Part shown: positions 44,838-52,384 of the stretch, piece by piece
Layout: every line of letters begins with the position of its first letter
Numbering within the stretch: position 1 is the stretch's first letter
From: Lachnocurva sp045579705
GTDB lineage: Bacteria > Bacillota > Clostridia > Lachnospirales > Lachnospiraceae
Reading direction: 5' to 3'
DNA length: 64,000 nucleotides
Assembly (NCBI GenBank): GCA_045579705.1
Contig: JAZNMP010000011.1
Coordinates: forward strand, 29,185-93,184
Program-made: the position numbers and the translations under genes
The notes under the pieces: generated by a model
Told to the model about the DNA's origin: nothing
Seen by the model: the letters and a program-made list of their open reading frames with translations, nothing else
Databases searched by the model: none

Positions 44838-45550
44838 GTTACAAATACCTCAACACCGACAAGACGTTTTACTGCATCTGACATAATCTTGTTATCTCCA
44901 TTCAAGTCTGAGATATGAGCAAGATATATCTGCTTCAATTCGCTCAAATCACTTGCTTTCAAAAAATCAAGCAGATGCTCTAGGCTCATATGGCTTCTTA
45001 ACGTTCTATCAGCTCTTCCTTTTGGCAAATATCCGTTTTCAATGTTTTTCTCTAGGATGGACTTAACGTAGTTGCATTCTGCGATAATATAGTTGACGTT
45101 GCTAAATCTGTACTTCAGATAATATGTATCCGTGAAATAAAGCAGCGTTTCATTCGTATACTTACTCTTTATCAAGAATCCCAAAGGCTCTTCTGCATCA
45201 TGCTGAACATCGAACGGCTGAATAATGAACGTATCAACATAAAAAATCTCTTTGGATTTACAAATCTCAACGTTTGTTTTTACCGCCCACGGACGTTCCT
45301 TTGCACCTTTAAGTGTTCCTTCCGACATATAGCAACGAACTCCATATTTTCGACACAAATCATTAACCGCCTGGCAATGGTCTCCATGTTCATGTGTTAC
45401 CAAACAAGCAGACACATCACTTAATCCGTACCCCGTTTTCTTGCTGATCTCCTTCGCAGGGATTCCAGCATCGAGCAACAATGAAGTTTTTCCATCTGAC
45501 ACCAAGTAGCAGTTTCCGCTGCTACCCGATGCCAACACCTTGATAATCAT
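44834..45550 (-). CDS. MBL-fold metallo-hydrolase (YycJ-like)
   Basis: 238 aa. Contains LASGSSGNCYLVSDG, LLLDAG and VTHEHGDHCQAVND (HxHxDH metal site), and later HAISDLNGD-type His/Asp residues near the C-terminus (YLAHISDLNGD). YycJ/WalJ-like MBL proteins are proposed nucleases. Here it sits between RecT and the replication gene and could serve as the exonuclease that the pathway otherwise lacks. Confidence 0.75.
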   Translation of the reverse strand: MIIKVLASGSSGNCYLVSDGKTSLLLDAGIPAKEISKKTGYGLSDVSACLVTHEHGDHCQAVNDLCRKYGVRCYMSEGTLKGAKERPWAVKTNVEICKSKEIFYVDTFIIQPFDVQHDAEEPLGFLIKSKYTNETLLYFTDTYYLKYRFSNVNYIIAECNYVKSILEKNIENGYLPKGRADRTLRSHMSLEHLLDFLKASDLSELKQIYLAHISDLNGDNKIMSDAVKRLVGVEVFVT

Positions 45551-46447
45551 TTAGAACCCCATGTCATCAAGGCTAATCTGCTCATTTTCGGCTTTTGTAT
45601 CTTTCTTTGAGGATTTGTTAGACTTCGCCTCTTTCTCGTCTAATTCGGCAACATTTGCCTCTTCTATTGGCATTTCTAATAGTTCTTTGTTTGCTTCAAC
45701 CTCAATCTCAGCTTCGATGATATTGCTTTCATCTACTTCATCACTGTTCGAATAGGATTCAGTCTCAGTAAGCCATCCTTCTGGAGAAGAATTAACTGTA
45801 ATCTTCAGCGCACGATTGATAACTGTCTTCTTCGCCATCTGGTCCGGGAAGTTCTTATGTGCAGGGCTTGCACCTTTCGTTGCTCCCTGCCCCCAAGATT
45901 TCCTAATCTGCTCCATATTCATAATCTCAGTAAACTTCTCACCTGATTCGAGAGTAACTATCGCATATGCACCAATTAAGTCATCTGGATTCAGCTTGAG
46001 GAAATTCTGCTTATGCTTTGTAATTTTCTTGATTCCATCCACGATTTCGTATTCGAATTCATCATCTTTGTAGATGACTTCAGCATGAACTTCTTTCATT
46101 CCGCATCTATGAGCCAATGCAAGGTTTCCAAAGTAACTTCTCTGGAAAATACACTTGCTACCATACGCTATGAAATATCCCTGCTTTCTCTGTGCTGACA
46201 AACCAAGTGTTGCCATATCCATCAGACTGCTTGCTACTGATGCAGGAGTACAAACCTCAAGCAACGGCTTCTGATTTCTGTCTTTAGCCTCTTTCAAAAC
46301 CAAGTATGCTGCAGTCAATTCTTTGCTCACTGAATATCCTGGAGGAAAAACAAAACCTGCTTTTGCTTTCAAATCCAACTGCTTTGTAAGTCCATCAATA
46401 AACTTATTGTCTACCGCAAGTGCTAACTCATTCTTTGTCTCTGCCAT
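45551..46447 (-). CDS. recT: RecT-family single-strand annealing protein
   Basis: 298 aa. GFVFPPGYSVSKELTAAYL, QKPLLEVCTPASVASSLMDM, TLGLSAQRKQGYFIAYG, CIFQRSYFGNLALAHRCGM and WGQGATKGASPAHKNFPDQM follow the RecT fold order. The C-terminus is acidic (DESNIIEAEIEVEANKELL). It anneals ssDNA during phage recombination and replication. Adjacent to the ATPase and MBL genes. Confidence 0.9.
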   Translation of the reverse strand: MAETKNELALAVDNKFIDGLTKQLDLKAKAGFVFPPGYSVSKELTAAYLVLKEAKDRNQKPLLEVCTPASVASSLMDMATLGLSAQRKQGYFIAYGSKCIFQRSYFGNLALAHRCGMKEVHAEVIYKDDEFEYEIVDGIKKITKHKQNFLKLNPDDLIGAYAIVTLESGEKFTEIMNMEQIRKSWGQGATKGASPAHKNFPDQMAKKTVINRALKITVNSSPEGWLTETESYSNSDEVDESNIIEAEIEVEANKELLEMPIEEANVAELDEKEAKSNKSSKKDTKAENEQISLDDMGF

Positions 46448-46449
46448 TT

Positions 46450-48390
46450 CTAGGCCTCCTTCACTAATCTAAGTTCTTTATCTTTCTCGCTAACAACCAA
46501 TCTGATCACCTGCATCATTTCGCACTTATCCAAGTGACTGACTGATTCCGCATTATCTACAAACACCGGAATACTGATATTCCAAGCGTCTGACAATGTG
46601 CTAATAATCTCTAATCCCGCATTGATTCTTGATGCATTATTCGCATACGCAAACGGAATCAACTTTTCTCCGCAAGGTATAAGGACTTCGCAGTTATCCT
46701 TGATTCCTCCGTTAATCTGCTCGTCAAACAATTTGAATCTAACATGCTTGAATCGCTGATTGATTTTTTCATCCAGCAGGCTTACCTTGCACTTTGTAAA
46801 TAGTTCGCAAAGGTACAATTCTTTTTCAGTTTCTTCATAGTCCTTCGCAAGTCCTTTCAACTCTTCTTCAAGTTCTGCCACTCTCGCCTTCTGCTTTTCT
46901 GCCAAATCGAATCTTGAAAGCATCTCCTTTTCTTCGCTGATAACTGATTCTTCTTTCTCAATATGGCTACGGATCTCGTCCAATTCTTCCTGCATTTTTT
47001 CATCAACATCTACAAGATTTCCATCATTCAAAGCATCCAGCCCTTTCTTTAATTCCGAGTAAATCTTTGTTGTCTCAAAAGAAATTTCTGCAGGTGCTCC
47101 TTTTTTCTCCTGGTCAAGCTGAACCTTCATAGTCATTACATATGTCAGAATCTCGTTTAACTGACCTTCTGCATCTTCAAGTTCTTTCTCTTTTTCTGAG
47201 ATAAGGTCCTTACTGTTCTTCTTACCCAGCTCTCGAATTCTTTCCAGCTTGTTAGATTTATCAAGATTGAACTGTTCTCTCAGCTCTTCAATTCTTTCTG
47301 CAGGCAATTTCTGTCCACATGTAGGGCAGATTTCGTTTCCTTCATCCCAAACCATCTCAGAAGTCTTCTTGAATTCTTCAGCAAGTTCGTTTCGATTTCT
47401 CGTCATTCGCTCAATCTCAGACTTGATTGCATTAACCTTTGTCTCATATTCAAAACGCTTGCGTTCTCCATCCCTGATGCAGTTTTCAACGTTACTGATT
47501 TTTGAGCGATAATTAGTTAATTCTTCATTCTGATTTCTCAAATACACTGTTCTCGCTTTTTCGATTTCAGCGTTCTTCTCAGCAATCTTGGTGCTCAGTT
47601 CCGTATTTATGCTTCTCTTCTGAATCTCAACCTTCTTTAATTTCAACGCTTCAATTTCCTGCTCTCTTTCTCTGATGCTCTCTTTCAATTCAAGCGGATC
47701 ACCTTCAGTCTCAGGTATCGATTTGTTCGCTTCATCAATTCGAACTGGGATACTTTCCATATCTTTGTTCAGCTTCGTTCTTCGTGCTGCTAAAATCGAA
47801 CGCATATCATCGACTGTTCTGTTCTCAAGTACCAATCTCAAATCGCTCAAATCTTTATTGCTTTCGAAAACATCTTCATCAGATACATCTCCGCAAATAT
47901 CAATTAGAATCTTTCTGCGGTCATCCCACTTCATTGACTCTGAGAAGTAGAACGGCATCGTCAGCGCCTTTATTTGTTCTGGTGAACCGAACAAATCAAC
48001 CACTGTCTCATTAAAGTCTTTCTCTTTCTGCGGAACATCGTTGATATAATAGTCAGTCGCATGACCACTAAATGTTTCAGTCACCGAGCCTCTTTTTTTC
48101 TTATAAACCTCATGGAAATTTCTTTTTAGAACTATTTTTTCATTCGTAGAATCATTAAGAATTACTGCTTCTACTGAATGATTTAGACCATGCGCTGCTA
48201 CTGTCTTCGGACTAAAAGACTTAATCCCCGTAGAAGAATTGCCAGTCAGTAGCCAAGTAAACGCATTGTAGACTGTTGTTTTGCCGGTAGCATTATCTCC
48301 AAATATTGAATAATTGCTTCCGTTTTCAAATTCGAATAACTTATCCGTTACCCCTTGAAAATTTTCTAGTTTTAGTGATAAAATCCTCAT
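46450..48390 (-). CDS. SbcC/Rad50-like ATPase with zinc hook
   Basis: 646 aa. N-terminal Walker A SIFGDNATGKTTVYNAF (about 30-44), long coiled coils (about 200-500), a zinc-hook CPTCGQKLP near 353, and a C-terminal Walker-B-like segment IPVFVDNAESVSHLD (about 608). The layout fits SMC/Rad50/RecF ATPases that organise DNA ends. The nuclease partner may be the nearby MBL protein. It has a structured leader (48420-48460). Confidence 0.85.
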   Translation of the reverse strand: MRILSLKLENFQGVTDKLFEFENGSNYSIFGDNATGKTTVYNAFTWLLTGNSSTGIKSFSPKTVAAHGLNHSVEAVILNDSTNEKIVLKRNFHEVYKKKRGSVTETFSGHATDYYINDVPQKEKDFNETVVDLFGSPEQIKALTMPFYFSESMKWDDRRKILIDICGDVSDEDVFESNKDLSDLRLVLENRTVDDMRSILAARRTKLNKDMESIPVRIDEANKSIPETEGDPLELKESIREREQEIEALKLKKVEIQKRSINTELSTKIAEKNAEIEKARTVYLRNQNEELTNYRSKISNVENCIRDGERKRFEYETKVNAIKSEIERMTRNRNELAEEFKKTSEMVWDEGNEICPTCGQKLPAERIEELREQFNLDKSNKLERIRELGKKNSKDLISEKEKELEDAEGQLNEILTYVMTMKVQLDQEKKGAPAEISFETTKIYSELKKGLDALNDGNLVDVDEKMQEELDEIRSHIEKEESVISEEKEMLSRFDLAEKQKARVAELEEELKGLAKDYEETEKELYLCELFTKCKVSLLDEKINQRFKHVRFKLFDEQINGGIKDNCEVLIPCGEKLIPFAYANNASRINAGLEIISTLSDAWNISIPVFVDNAESVSHLDKCEMMQVIRLVVSEKDKELRLVKEA

Positions 48391-48419
48391 ATAATCTCCT
48401 TTCGTATTTTCGAATCGAG

Positions 48420-48460
48420 GTTTCTGCTTTTTAACGGTTCTGATTTATCAGAGCCGTTTT
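48420..48460 (-). promoter_or_regulatory. Structured leader with AAGCAGAAAC (copy d)
   Basis: Minus strand hairpin ACGGCTCTGA/TCAGAACCGT followed by AAAAAGCAGAAACC, upstream of the ATPase gene. On the plus strand the same hairpin is followed by TTTTTT. Confidence 0.5.
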
Positions 48461-49057
48461 TTATTTGTAAAAAATGTGAGCGCCATGTGCGAACACAAAA
48501 ATAAGATGATTCCTATGCCATGTCGAATTACTTTCAGCCTCAAAATACATAGCACCTTTGGATTCATCCCATCCATTCAATACCATATTGACTGCTTGAA
48601 AATCTGACTCGTTCGGAACTGCTCTTCTATAATGTCCATCCCATACACTCGAAAATTGCTTGTCCTGGAATACTACCTGCTCAATCGAATTTGGAAAGTC
48701 ACTACTTTCGACCCTATTCATAACTACTCGAGCAACTAAGCATTTACCTTTTAAATCCTGATTGCCTGCTTCTGCGTGTACCAACTTTGCTAAAATCGCC
48801 ACCTCATATTCACGTTGCATATTCTGAGTTTCTGTAACAATATCTCTTGCCAGTTCAACGCTCTTGATAACGATCATGTCAGAATCACTTGCGTATGCTT
48901 CTACCTCTGGATATTCTTCCGACTCCATTTCTACTTCCACGTCAGCGTCATCCATAGTTTCTTCGTAGTACGTTCTGTCTAACGTACCTCCAACTGATAG
49001 AACCCCAATTATTCCAACTACAATAGCGAAGTCCTTAAACTTCCCTGCTATCTTCAC
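48461..49057 (-). CDS. SleB/CwlJ-type cell wall hydrolase
   Basis: 198 aa. One N-terminal hydrophobic segment (FAIVVGIIGVLSVGG, about 9-25), an acidic linker, then the Hydrolase_2/SleB domain: LAKLVHAEAGNQDLKGKCLV (catalytic Glu), ARVVMNRVESSDFPNSIEQV, FQDKQFSSVWDGHYRR. It lies in the early operon, not near holin and endolysin. Secreted or membrane-anchored muralytic enzyme. Confidence 0.85.
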   Translation of the reverse strand: MKIAGKFKDFAIVVGIIGVLSVGGTLDRTYYEETMDDADVEVEMESEEYPEVEAYASDSDMIVIKSVELARDIVTETQNMQREYEVAILAKLVHAEAGNQDLKGKCLVARVVMNRVESSDFPNSIEQVVFQDKQFSSVWDGHYRRAVPNESDFQAVNMVLNGWDESKGAMYFEAESNSTWHRNHLIFVFAHGAHIFYK

Positions 49058-49105
49058 TTTTTCACCTCCCCGTTCGAAAACTTCTTCATTTTTGACTCCT
49101 CTCAG

Positions 49106-49339
49106 TCAAGCCGTTCTCGCTTTCAGTTTCTTGTCCTTCATAATCGCAGTCGCTATATCTGGAATGAAATAATACTTTCCATCTACACATTCCAAATCAC
49201 TTAAAAATCTTTTCTCTGCATATGTAGATGTTTTAATTCCCATAAACTTTGCAAACTGCGTTGCAGTTACAAACCCCTGCGAGTCGCTCACCTTCTCAAG
49301 TGCTCTAATTACTTCTTGTTTTGTCATCGGTTTTACCAT
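49106..49339 (-). CDS. Small HTH/excisionase-like protein, 77 aa
   Basis: MVKPMTKQEVIRALEKVSDS...FVTATQFAKFMGIKTSTYAEK. The helix-turn-helix plus basic end resembles excisionase or antirepressor-like proteins. It is the second gene of the leftward operon, after Cro. Start could also be the ATG at 49327. Confidence 0.55.
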   Translation of the reverse strand: MVKPMTKQEVIRALEKVSDSQGFVTATQFAKFMGIKTSTYAEKRFLSDLECVDGKYYFIPDIATAIMKDKKLKARTA

Positions 49340-49347
49340 TTTACCTT

Positions 49348-49545
49348 TTAATCGTTTTTCTCTGCAGAAAAAATCAGCTCCTGGATAGGAACTCCGTAAA
49401 CTTTTGACATATTCGCCGCAGTTTTTACGTTTGGCTGTGTTACACCACGCTCATAACAACTAAGCGAATAGACCGAAATTCCTAACATTTTTGCAGCGAC
49501 CGCCTGCGTATAGCCTTTGTTTACTCGTGCTGCCTTAATAGTCAT
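49348..49545 (-). CDS. Cro-like XRE-family repressor
   Basis: 65 aa. NKGYTQAVAAKMLGISVYSL and YERGVTQPNVKTAANMSKVY form a canonical XRE helix-turn-helix. Divergent from the longer repressor; the two share an intergenic region of 151 bp. Controls the lytic decision. Confidence 0.9.
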   Translation of the reverse strand: MTIKAARVNKGYTQAVAAKMLGISVYSLSCYERGVTQPNVKTAANMSKVYGVPIQELIFSAEKND

Positions 49546-49583
49546 CTTCGTCCTCCTTGTTTATAAATTTTTAACTTGTCTTT

Positions 49584-49612
49584 ATGATAATACGATTTAA
49601 TCGTTACGTCAA
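49584..49612 (-). promoter_or_regulatory. Leftward early promoter
   Basis: Minus strand TTGACG, 17 bp, TATCAT. The palindrome ACGATTTAATCGT (49592-49604) fills the spacer, ideal for repression. Confidence 0.7.
49592..49604. promoter_or_regulatory. Operator palindrome in the immunity switch
   Basis: ACGATT-T-AATCGT, a perfect inverted repeat inside the leftward promoter spacer. One-mismatch copies lie at 28121 and 27658. Confidence 0.55.
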
Positions 49613-49641
49613 GGAAAATTTAAGGTTTTTTCCGTTTTATA

Positions 49642-49670
49642 TTGTGATTTCCTAAAATTCTATTTATAAT
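49642..49670 (+). promoter_or_regulatory. Rightward repressor promoter
   Basis: TTGTGA, 17 bp, TATAAT (49665-49670), 27 bp before the repressor start with AAAGGAGG. Confidence 0.7.
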
Positions 49671-49696
49671 AGGAAGCACGAAAGGAGGACTCACGT

Positions 49697-50107
49697 ATGG
49701 CTACTTCAATGAAAAATAGAAAAATCATTTCAGACAACATCGTTCGATATTGCGAGAAAATCGGCAAGGAACGTCAGCAGATTGCTAACGATCTGGATGT
49801 AAGTTACTCAACTTTCACTGATTGGATAAACGGCAATAGTTATCCACGAATTGACCGAATCGAGCAAATGGCTGATTATTTCAACTGCAGAATTTCAGAC
49901 CTTATCGAAGAATATGTTCCTGGCGGAGACTTATCTAACGAGTATTATCTCAATAGCGAAGCTGCAGAGATAGCAGACTTTCTACGCAAAAGCCCCGAGT
50001 ACAAGGTTTTATTCGATGCTTCACGCAAAGTCAAACCCGAAGATATCGACAAGGTCAAACAAATGATTGACCTCATGCGAGGACCAGACACAAACGAACC
50101 AGCATAG
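49697..50107 (+). CDS. CI-like repressor (HTH, no protease domain)
   Basis: 136 aa; site AAAGGAGG. The HTH (about 20-65) reads ERQQIANDLDVSYSTFTDWI then NGNSYPRIDRIEQMADYFN. The C-terminal part is helical and acidic and lacks a LexA-type peptidase domain, so it would not self-cleave. With the following ImmA-like gene it fits an ImmR/ImmA-type switch in which a protease inactivates the repressor. Confidence 0.85.
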   Translation: MATSMKNRKIISDNIVRYCEKIGKERQQIANDLDVSYSTFTDWINGNSYPRIDRIEQMADYFNCRISDLIEEYVPGGDLSNEYYLNSEAAEIADFLRKSPEYKVLFDASRKVKPEDIDKVKQMIDLMRGPDTNEPA

Positions 50108-50129
50108 GGATTACACAAAGGGGAAGAAA

Positions 50130-50363
50130 ATGTCACTTGTAGATACTGACGTGCGAGTACTTCTAATCGACCTACCCACACATATAAAAGGATATACATC
50201 CGCTTTTCCAGACGGAACTTACACGATTTATCTCAATAGTGAACTAAATTATGAACAAAACTTACAGACGTATTATCATGAACTTCATCACATTCGATGC
50301 AAAGATTTTGATAAGAACTTAAACGTCTCAGAAATCGAAAGGGATGCTCACTGTGAAATATGA
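50130..50363 (+). CDS. Miniature ImmA/IrrE-like metallopeptidase
   Basis: 77 aa; ATG at 50130 after AAAGGGGAAG. YTIYLNSELNYEQNLQTYYH and HELHHIRC (HExxH) show the ImmA core. The family usually has 120-200 residues, so this is a shortened form. The Glu beyond the HExxH, at ERDAHCE near the end, may complete the zinc site. It would cleave the upstream repressor. Confidence 0.75.
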   Translation: MSLVDTDVRVLLIDLPTHIKGYTSAFPDGTYTIYLNSELNYEQNLQTYYHELHHIRCKDFDKNLNVSEIERDAHCEI

Positions 50364-51384
50364 ATATCGAAAGACGTTTACTTTTGAAGGTAAGCGTTAT
50401 AACGCATATGGGCATACTGAAAAAGAGGCGCTTCTTCGTATGTTCGAAAAACAAAAGGCTTTATCTGAAGGAAAAACACTTCAGAACGGAAGCATCACTG
50501 TCTCGGAATGGACCGAGATTGCTCTCGATACGTATAAGCCTAATTTAAGCGCCAAAGGTAAAAAAGATAGTTTATTGCGAATAAAAAAGCACATACTCCC
50601 TTCTATCGGCTATATGCCAATAAAAAATGTAAAGCCGATAGACTGTCAGCGAATCATAAACGATAAATCTGATATGAGTTTCTCTTTTATTCAAAAACTA
50701 TCACAGGAAATGAACTTCATTTTTAAAACTGCATTACGAAATCATCTAATCACCGAGAATCCTTGCGATGGACTCTCAAAGCCTAACGGACACAGAGGTT
50801 CAAGACAGTCTATCACAGAAGCCGAACGCTCTGCGTTCCTGGAGGCCTGCAAAGGCACTGACCGATTTCGATTATTTGAACTGATGCTCTATTGTGGATG
50901 CAGACCCGAAGAGGCTGCAAAAAGTGTAGGCTCTGATTTATCTATCAAGGATGGAGTTGCACTATTCCACATTAGAGGGACAAAAACAAAGAATTCAGAC
51001 CGCATCGTTCCGATGCCATCACTCTTATATCAGAAATTAAAGAACATTCCTGCAGACAAGCCTCTTGCTCCAAATTGTAGCGGATCTCGTCATACAAAGA
51101 GTTCCTACGAACGAGCAGTCGCAAGTCTTAAACGAGCAATGAACATTGCTATGGGATGTCAGACGTACCGCAACGCTCTAATTGGGCCATATCCGCTTCG
51201 TGAGTCATTCGTGCCATATGATTTAAGGCACACATATTGTACCGACCTAGCGAGACGAAATATCGACCTCAGAGTGGCACAACGTCTTATGGGGCATTCC
51301 TCAGTAAAGATTACTGCAGATATTTACACCCACATAGAAGACGAACAAATAATATCTGAGGCATCAAAGATTCTCGGCAACTAA
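50344..51384 (+). CDS. int: Phage integrase, tyrosine recombinase
   Basis: 346 aa. AP2-like arm-binding N-terminus (YEYRKTFTFEGKRYNAYGHT), SAM-like core-binding domain (about 70-160), catalytic domain (about 175-346) with LMLYCGCRPEEAAK (Arg), TKTKNSDRIVPM (Lys), VPYDLRHTYCTDLARR (Arg-His with a Tyr in place of the first His of the usual HxxRH), RLMGHSSVKIT (His) and ITADIYTHIED (Tyr). The ATG at 50344 has AAAGGG 1 nt away; GTG at 50353 has better spacing and may be the true start. Adjacent to attR. Confidence 0.95.
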   Translation: MLTVKYEYRKTFTFEGKRYNAYGHTEKEALLRMFEKQKALSEGKTLQNGSITVSEWTEIALDTYKPNLSAKGKKDSLLRIKKHILPSIGYMPIKNVKPIDCQRIINDKSDMSFSFIQKLSQEMNFIFKTALRNHLITENPCDGLSKPNGHRGSRQSITEAERSAFLEACKGTDRFRLFELMLYCGCRPEEAAKSVGSDLSIKDGVALFHIRGTKTKNSDRIVPMPSLLYQKLKNIPADKPLAPNCSGSRHTKSSYERAVASLKRAMNIAMGCQTYRNALIGPYPLRESFVPYDLRHTYCTDLARRNIDLRVAQRLMGHSSVKITADIYTHIEDEQIISEASKILGN

Positions 51385-51411
51385 AAAAAGAGACCTTCGG
51401 GTCTCTTTTTT
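51385..51411 (+). terminator. Terminator of the integrase operon
   Basis: AAAAAGAGACC/GGTCTCTTTTT stem with a TTCG loop and T run immediately after the stop. Confidence 0.9.
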
Positions 51412-51412
51412 A

Positions 51413-51433
51413 GTCGCACATCTAGTCGCACAC
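51413..51433 (+). promoter_or_regulatory. Candidate integrase arm-type sites, right end
   Basis: GTCGCACAT (51413-51421) and GTCGCACAC (51425-51433), 12 bp apart, same orientation and spacing as at 4940-4960. Confidence 0.55.
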
Positions 51434-51489
51434 CTATATTTAATATTTTTTAAACTTTTTTCAATTTCTTAATTCTAAATCCATTGCAT

Positions 51490-51532
51490 GAAAAAAGCCT
51501 TGCAACCGCCATTCCCAACGGATTGCAAGGCT
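51490..51532 (-). terminator. Phage-supplied terminator for the tRNA operon
   Basis: Minus strand AGCCTTGCAA/TTGCAAGGCT perfect 10-bp stem, 17-nt loop, T6 tail, 10 bp past the tRNA-Lys 3' end. It replaces the host terminator that the insertion moved to 4810-4839. Confidence 0.8.
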
Positions 51533-51542
51533 AAGTAATAAC

Positions 51543-51588
51543 TGAGACATGGGGGATTCGAACCCCCGACAACCTGATTAAAAGTCAG
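51543..51588. repeat. attR core inside the reconstituted tRNA-Lys
   Basis: Identical to 4857-4902; the phage end that completes the tRNA gene. Confidence 0.95.
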
Positions 51589-51615
51589 GTGCTCTACCAA
51601 CTGAGCTAATATCTC
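51543..51615 (-). tRNA. tRNA-Lys (TTT)
   Basis: Cloverleaf on the minus strand with acceptor GAGATAT/ATGTCTC and anticodon loop CTTTTAA. The 3' 46 bases form the attachment core; the 5' part is host. Confidence 0.97.
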
Positions 51616-51660
51616 ATATAAGTCTGCTAAATTTTTGTAAAAAAAAAGCGAGGCAATGAA

Positions 51661-51732
51661 CTGGGCTAGTCGGATTCGAACCGGCGCATCTAGGAGTCAA
51701 AGTCCCATGCCTTACCGCTTGGCTATAGCCCA
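51661..51732 (-). tRNA. tRNA-Gln (TTG)
   Basis: Acceptor TGGGCTA/TAGCCCA; anticodon loop CTTTGAC; T-arm TTCGAAT. Confidence 0.95.
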
Positions 51733-51764
51733 CTGTTTCGTGCAGCTAAATTGCTATAGCTGAG

Positions 51765-51839
51765 GGTGGGTAGAGGGATTCGAACCCTCGGCCTCCAGAG
51801 CCACAATCTGGCGCGCTAACCAGCTGCGCTATACTCACC
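51765..51839 (-). tRNA. tRNA-His (GTG)
   Basis: Anticodon loop TTGTGGC; an extra 5' G (G-1) pairs with C73, as expected for His. One A-C mismatch in the acceptor stem. Confidence 0.95.
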
Positions 51840-51846
51840 ATATAAA

Positions 51847-51920
<74 letters not shown>

Positions 51921-51925
51921 ACAAG

Positions 51926-51996
51926 AGCGGGTGATGGGAATCGAACCCACGTATCCAGCTTGGAAGGCTGGTGTTCTACCATTGAACTACACCCGC
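51926..51996 (-). tRNA. tRNA-Gly (TCC)
   Basis: 71 nt, acceptor GCGGGTG/CACCCGC-type, anticodon loop CTTCCAA, U73. Confidence 0.95.
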
Positions 51997-52044
51997 ATAT
52001 TCATACTATTCAAAAGTAATTTCTTAAAAATGCATTTTTAGAAA

Positions 52045-52119
52045 TCGGGGTGACAGGATTCGAACCTGCGACCCCCTGGTCCCAAACCAGGTGCTCTAGC
52101 CAAACTGAGCCACACCCCG
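52045..52119 (-). tRNA. tRNA-Pro (TGG)
   Basis: Acceptor CGGGGTG/CACCCCG; anticodon loop TTTGGGA. First gene of the leftward operon. Confidence 0.95.
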
Positions 52120-52154
52120 TTTTGGGTTTAGGTTTTACCCGAAACGCAAGTGCT

Positions 52155-52183
52155 ATTATAAGGGAACTCGTTAGGCCTGTCAA
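52155..52183 (-). promoter_or_regulatory. Consensus promoter of the tRNA operon
   Basis: Minus strand TTGACA, 17 bp, TATAAT: perfect consensus, upstream of tRNA-Pro. Drives Pro, Gly, Arg, His, Gln, Lys. Confidence 0.9.
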
Positions 52184-52384
52184 GAGTTTTTTAGATTTTT
52201 TTAATCAAATCTGTTTCTCTAAGTCGGCTCCCTCATCAGCACGTACAGTATAATCTCACACTTCACGTCCAAAAGCAAGTCTGACTTAATTCTCTGTTGT
52301 CAGAAAACTCCTGCCAATTCGCTTACAACCCCTGAAAACAGTGGATTTAAGCCAGCCCCGCTTCTAAAATTTTCTTTTATTTTT

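Larger units (their letters stand above)
4857..51588. mobile_element. Complete siphovirus-type prophage integrated in tRNA-Lys
   Basis: It is bounded by a perfect 46-bp direct repeat (4857-4902 and 51543-51588) equal to the tRNA-Lys 3' half. Total length is about 46.7 kb. It contains an integrase, immunity, recombination/replication, DNA modification, terminase-portal-capsid, tail with tape measure, lysis and moron regions in the usual order. All structural genes look intact; one accessory gene (12940-13362) carries an in-frame TAG. Confidence 0.95.

Noticed and set aside
50067..50363. Longer N-terminus (98 aa) for the ImmA-like protein
   Set aside because: The ATG at 50067 lies inside the repressor gene without a site; AAAGGGGAAG precedes the ATG at 50130.
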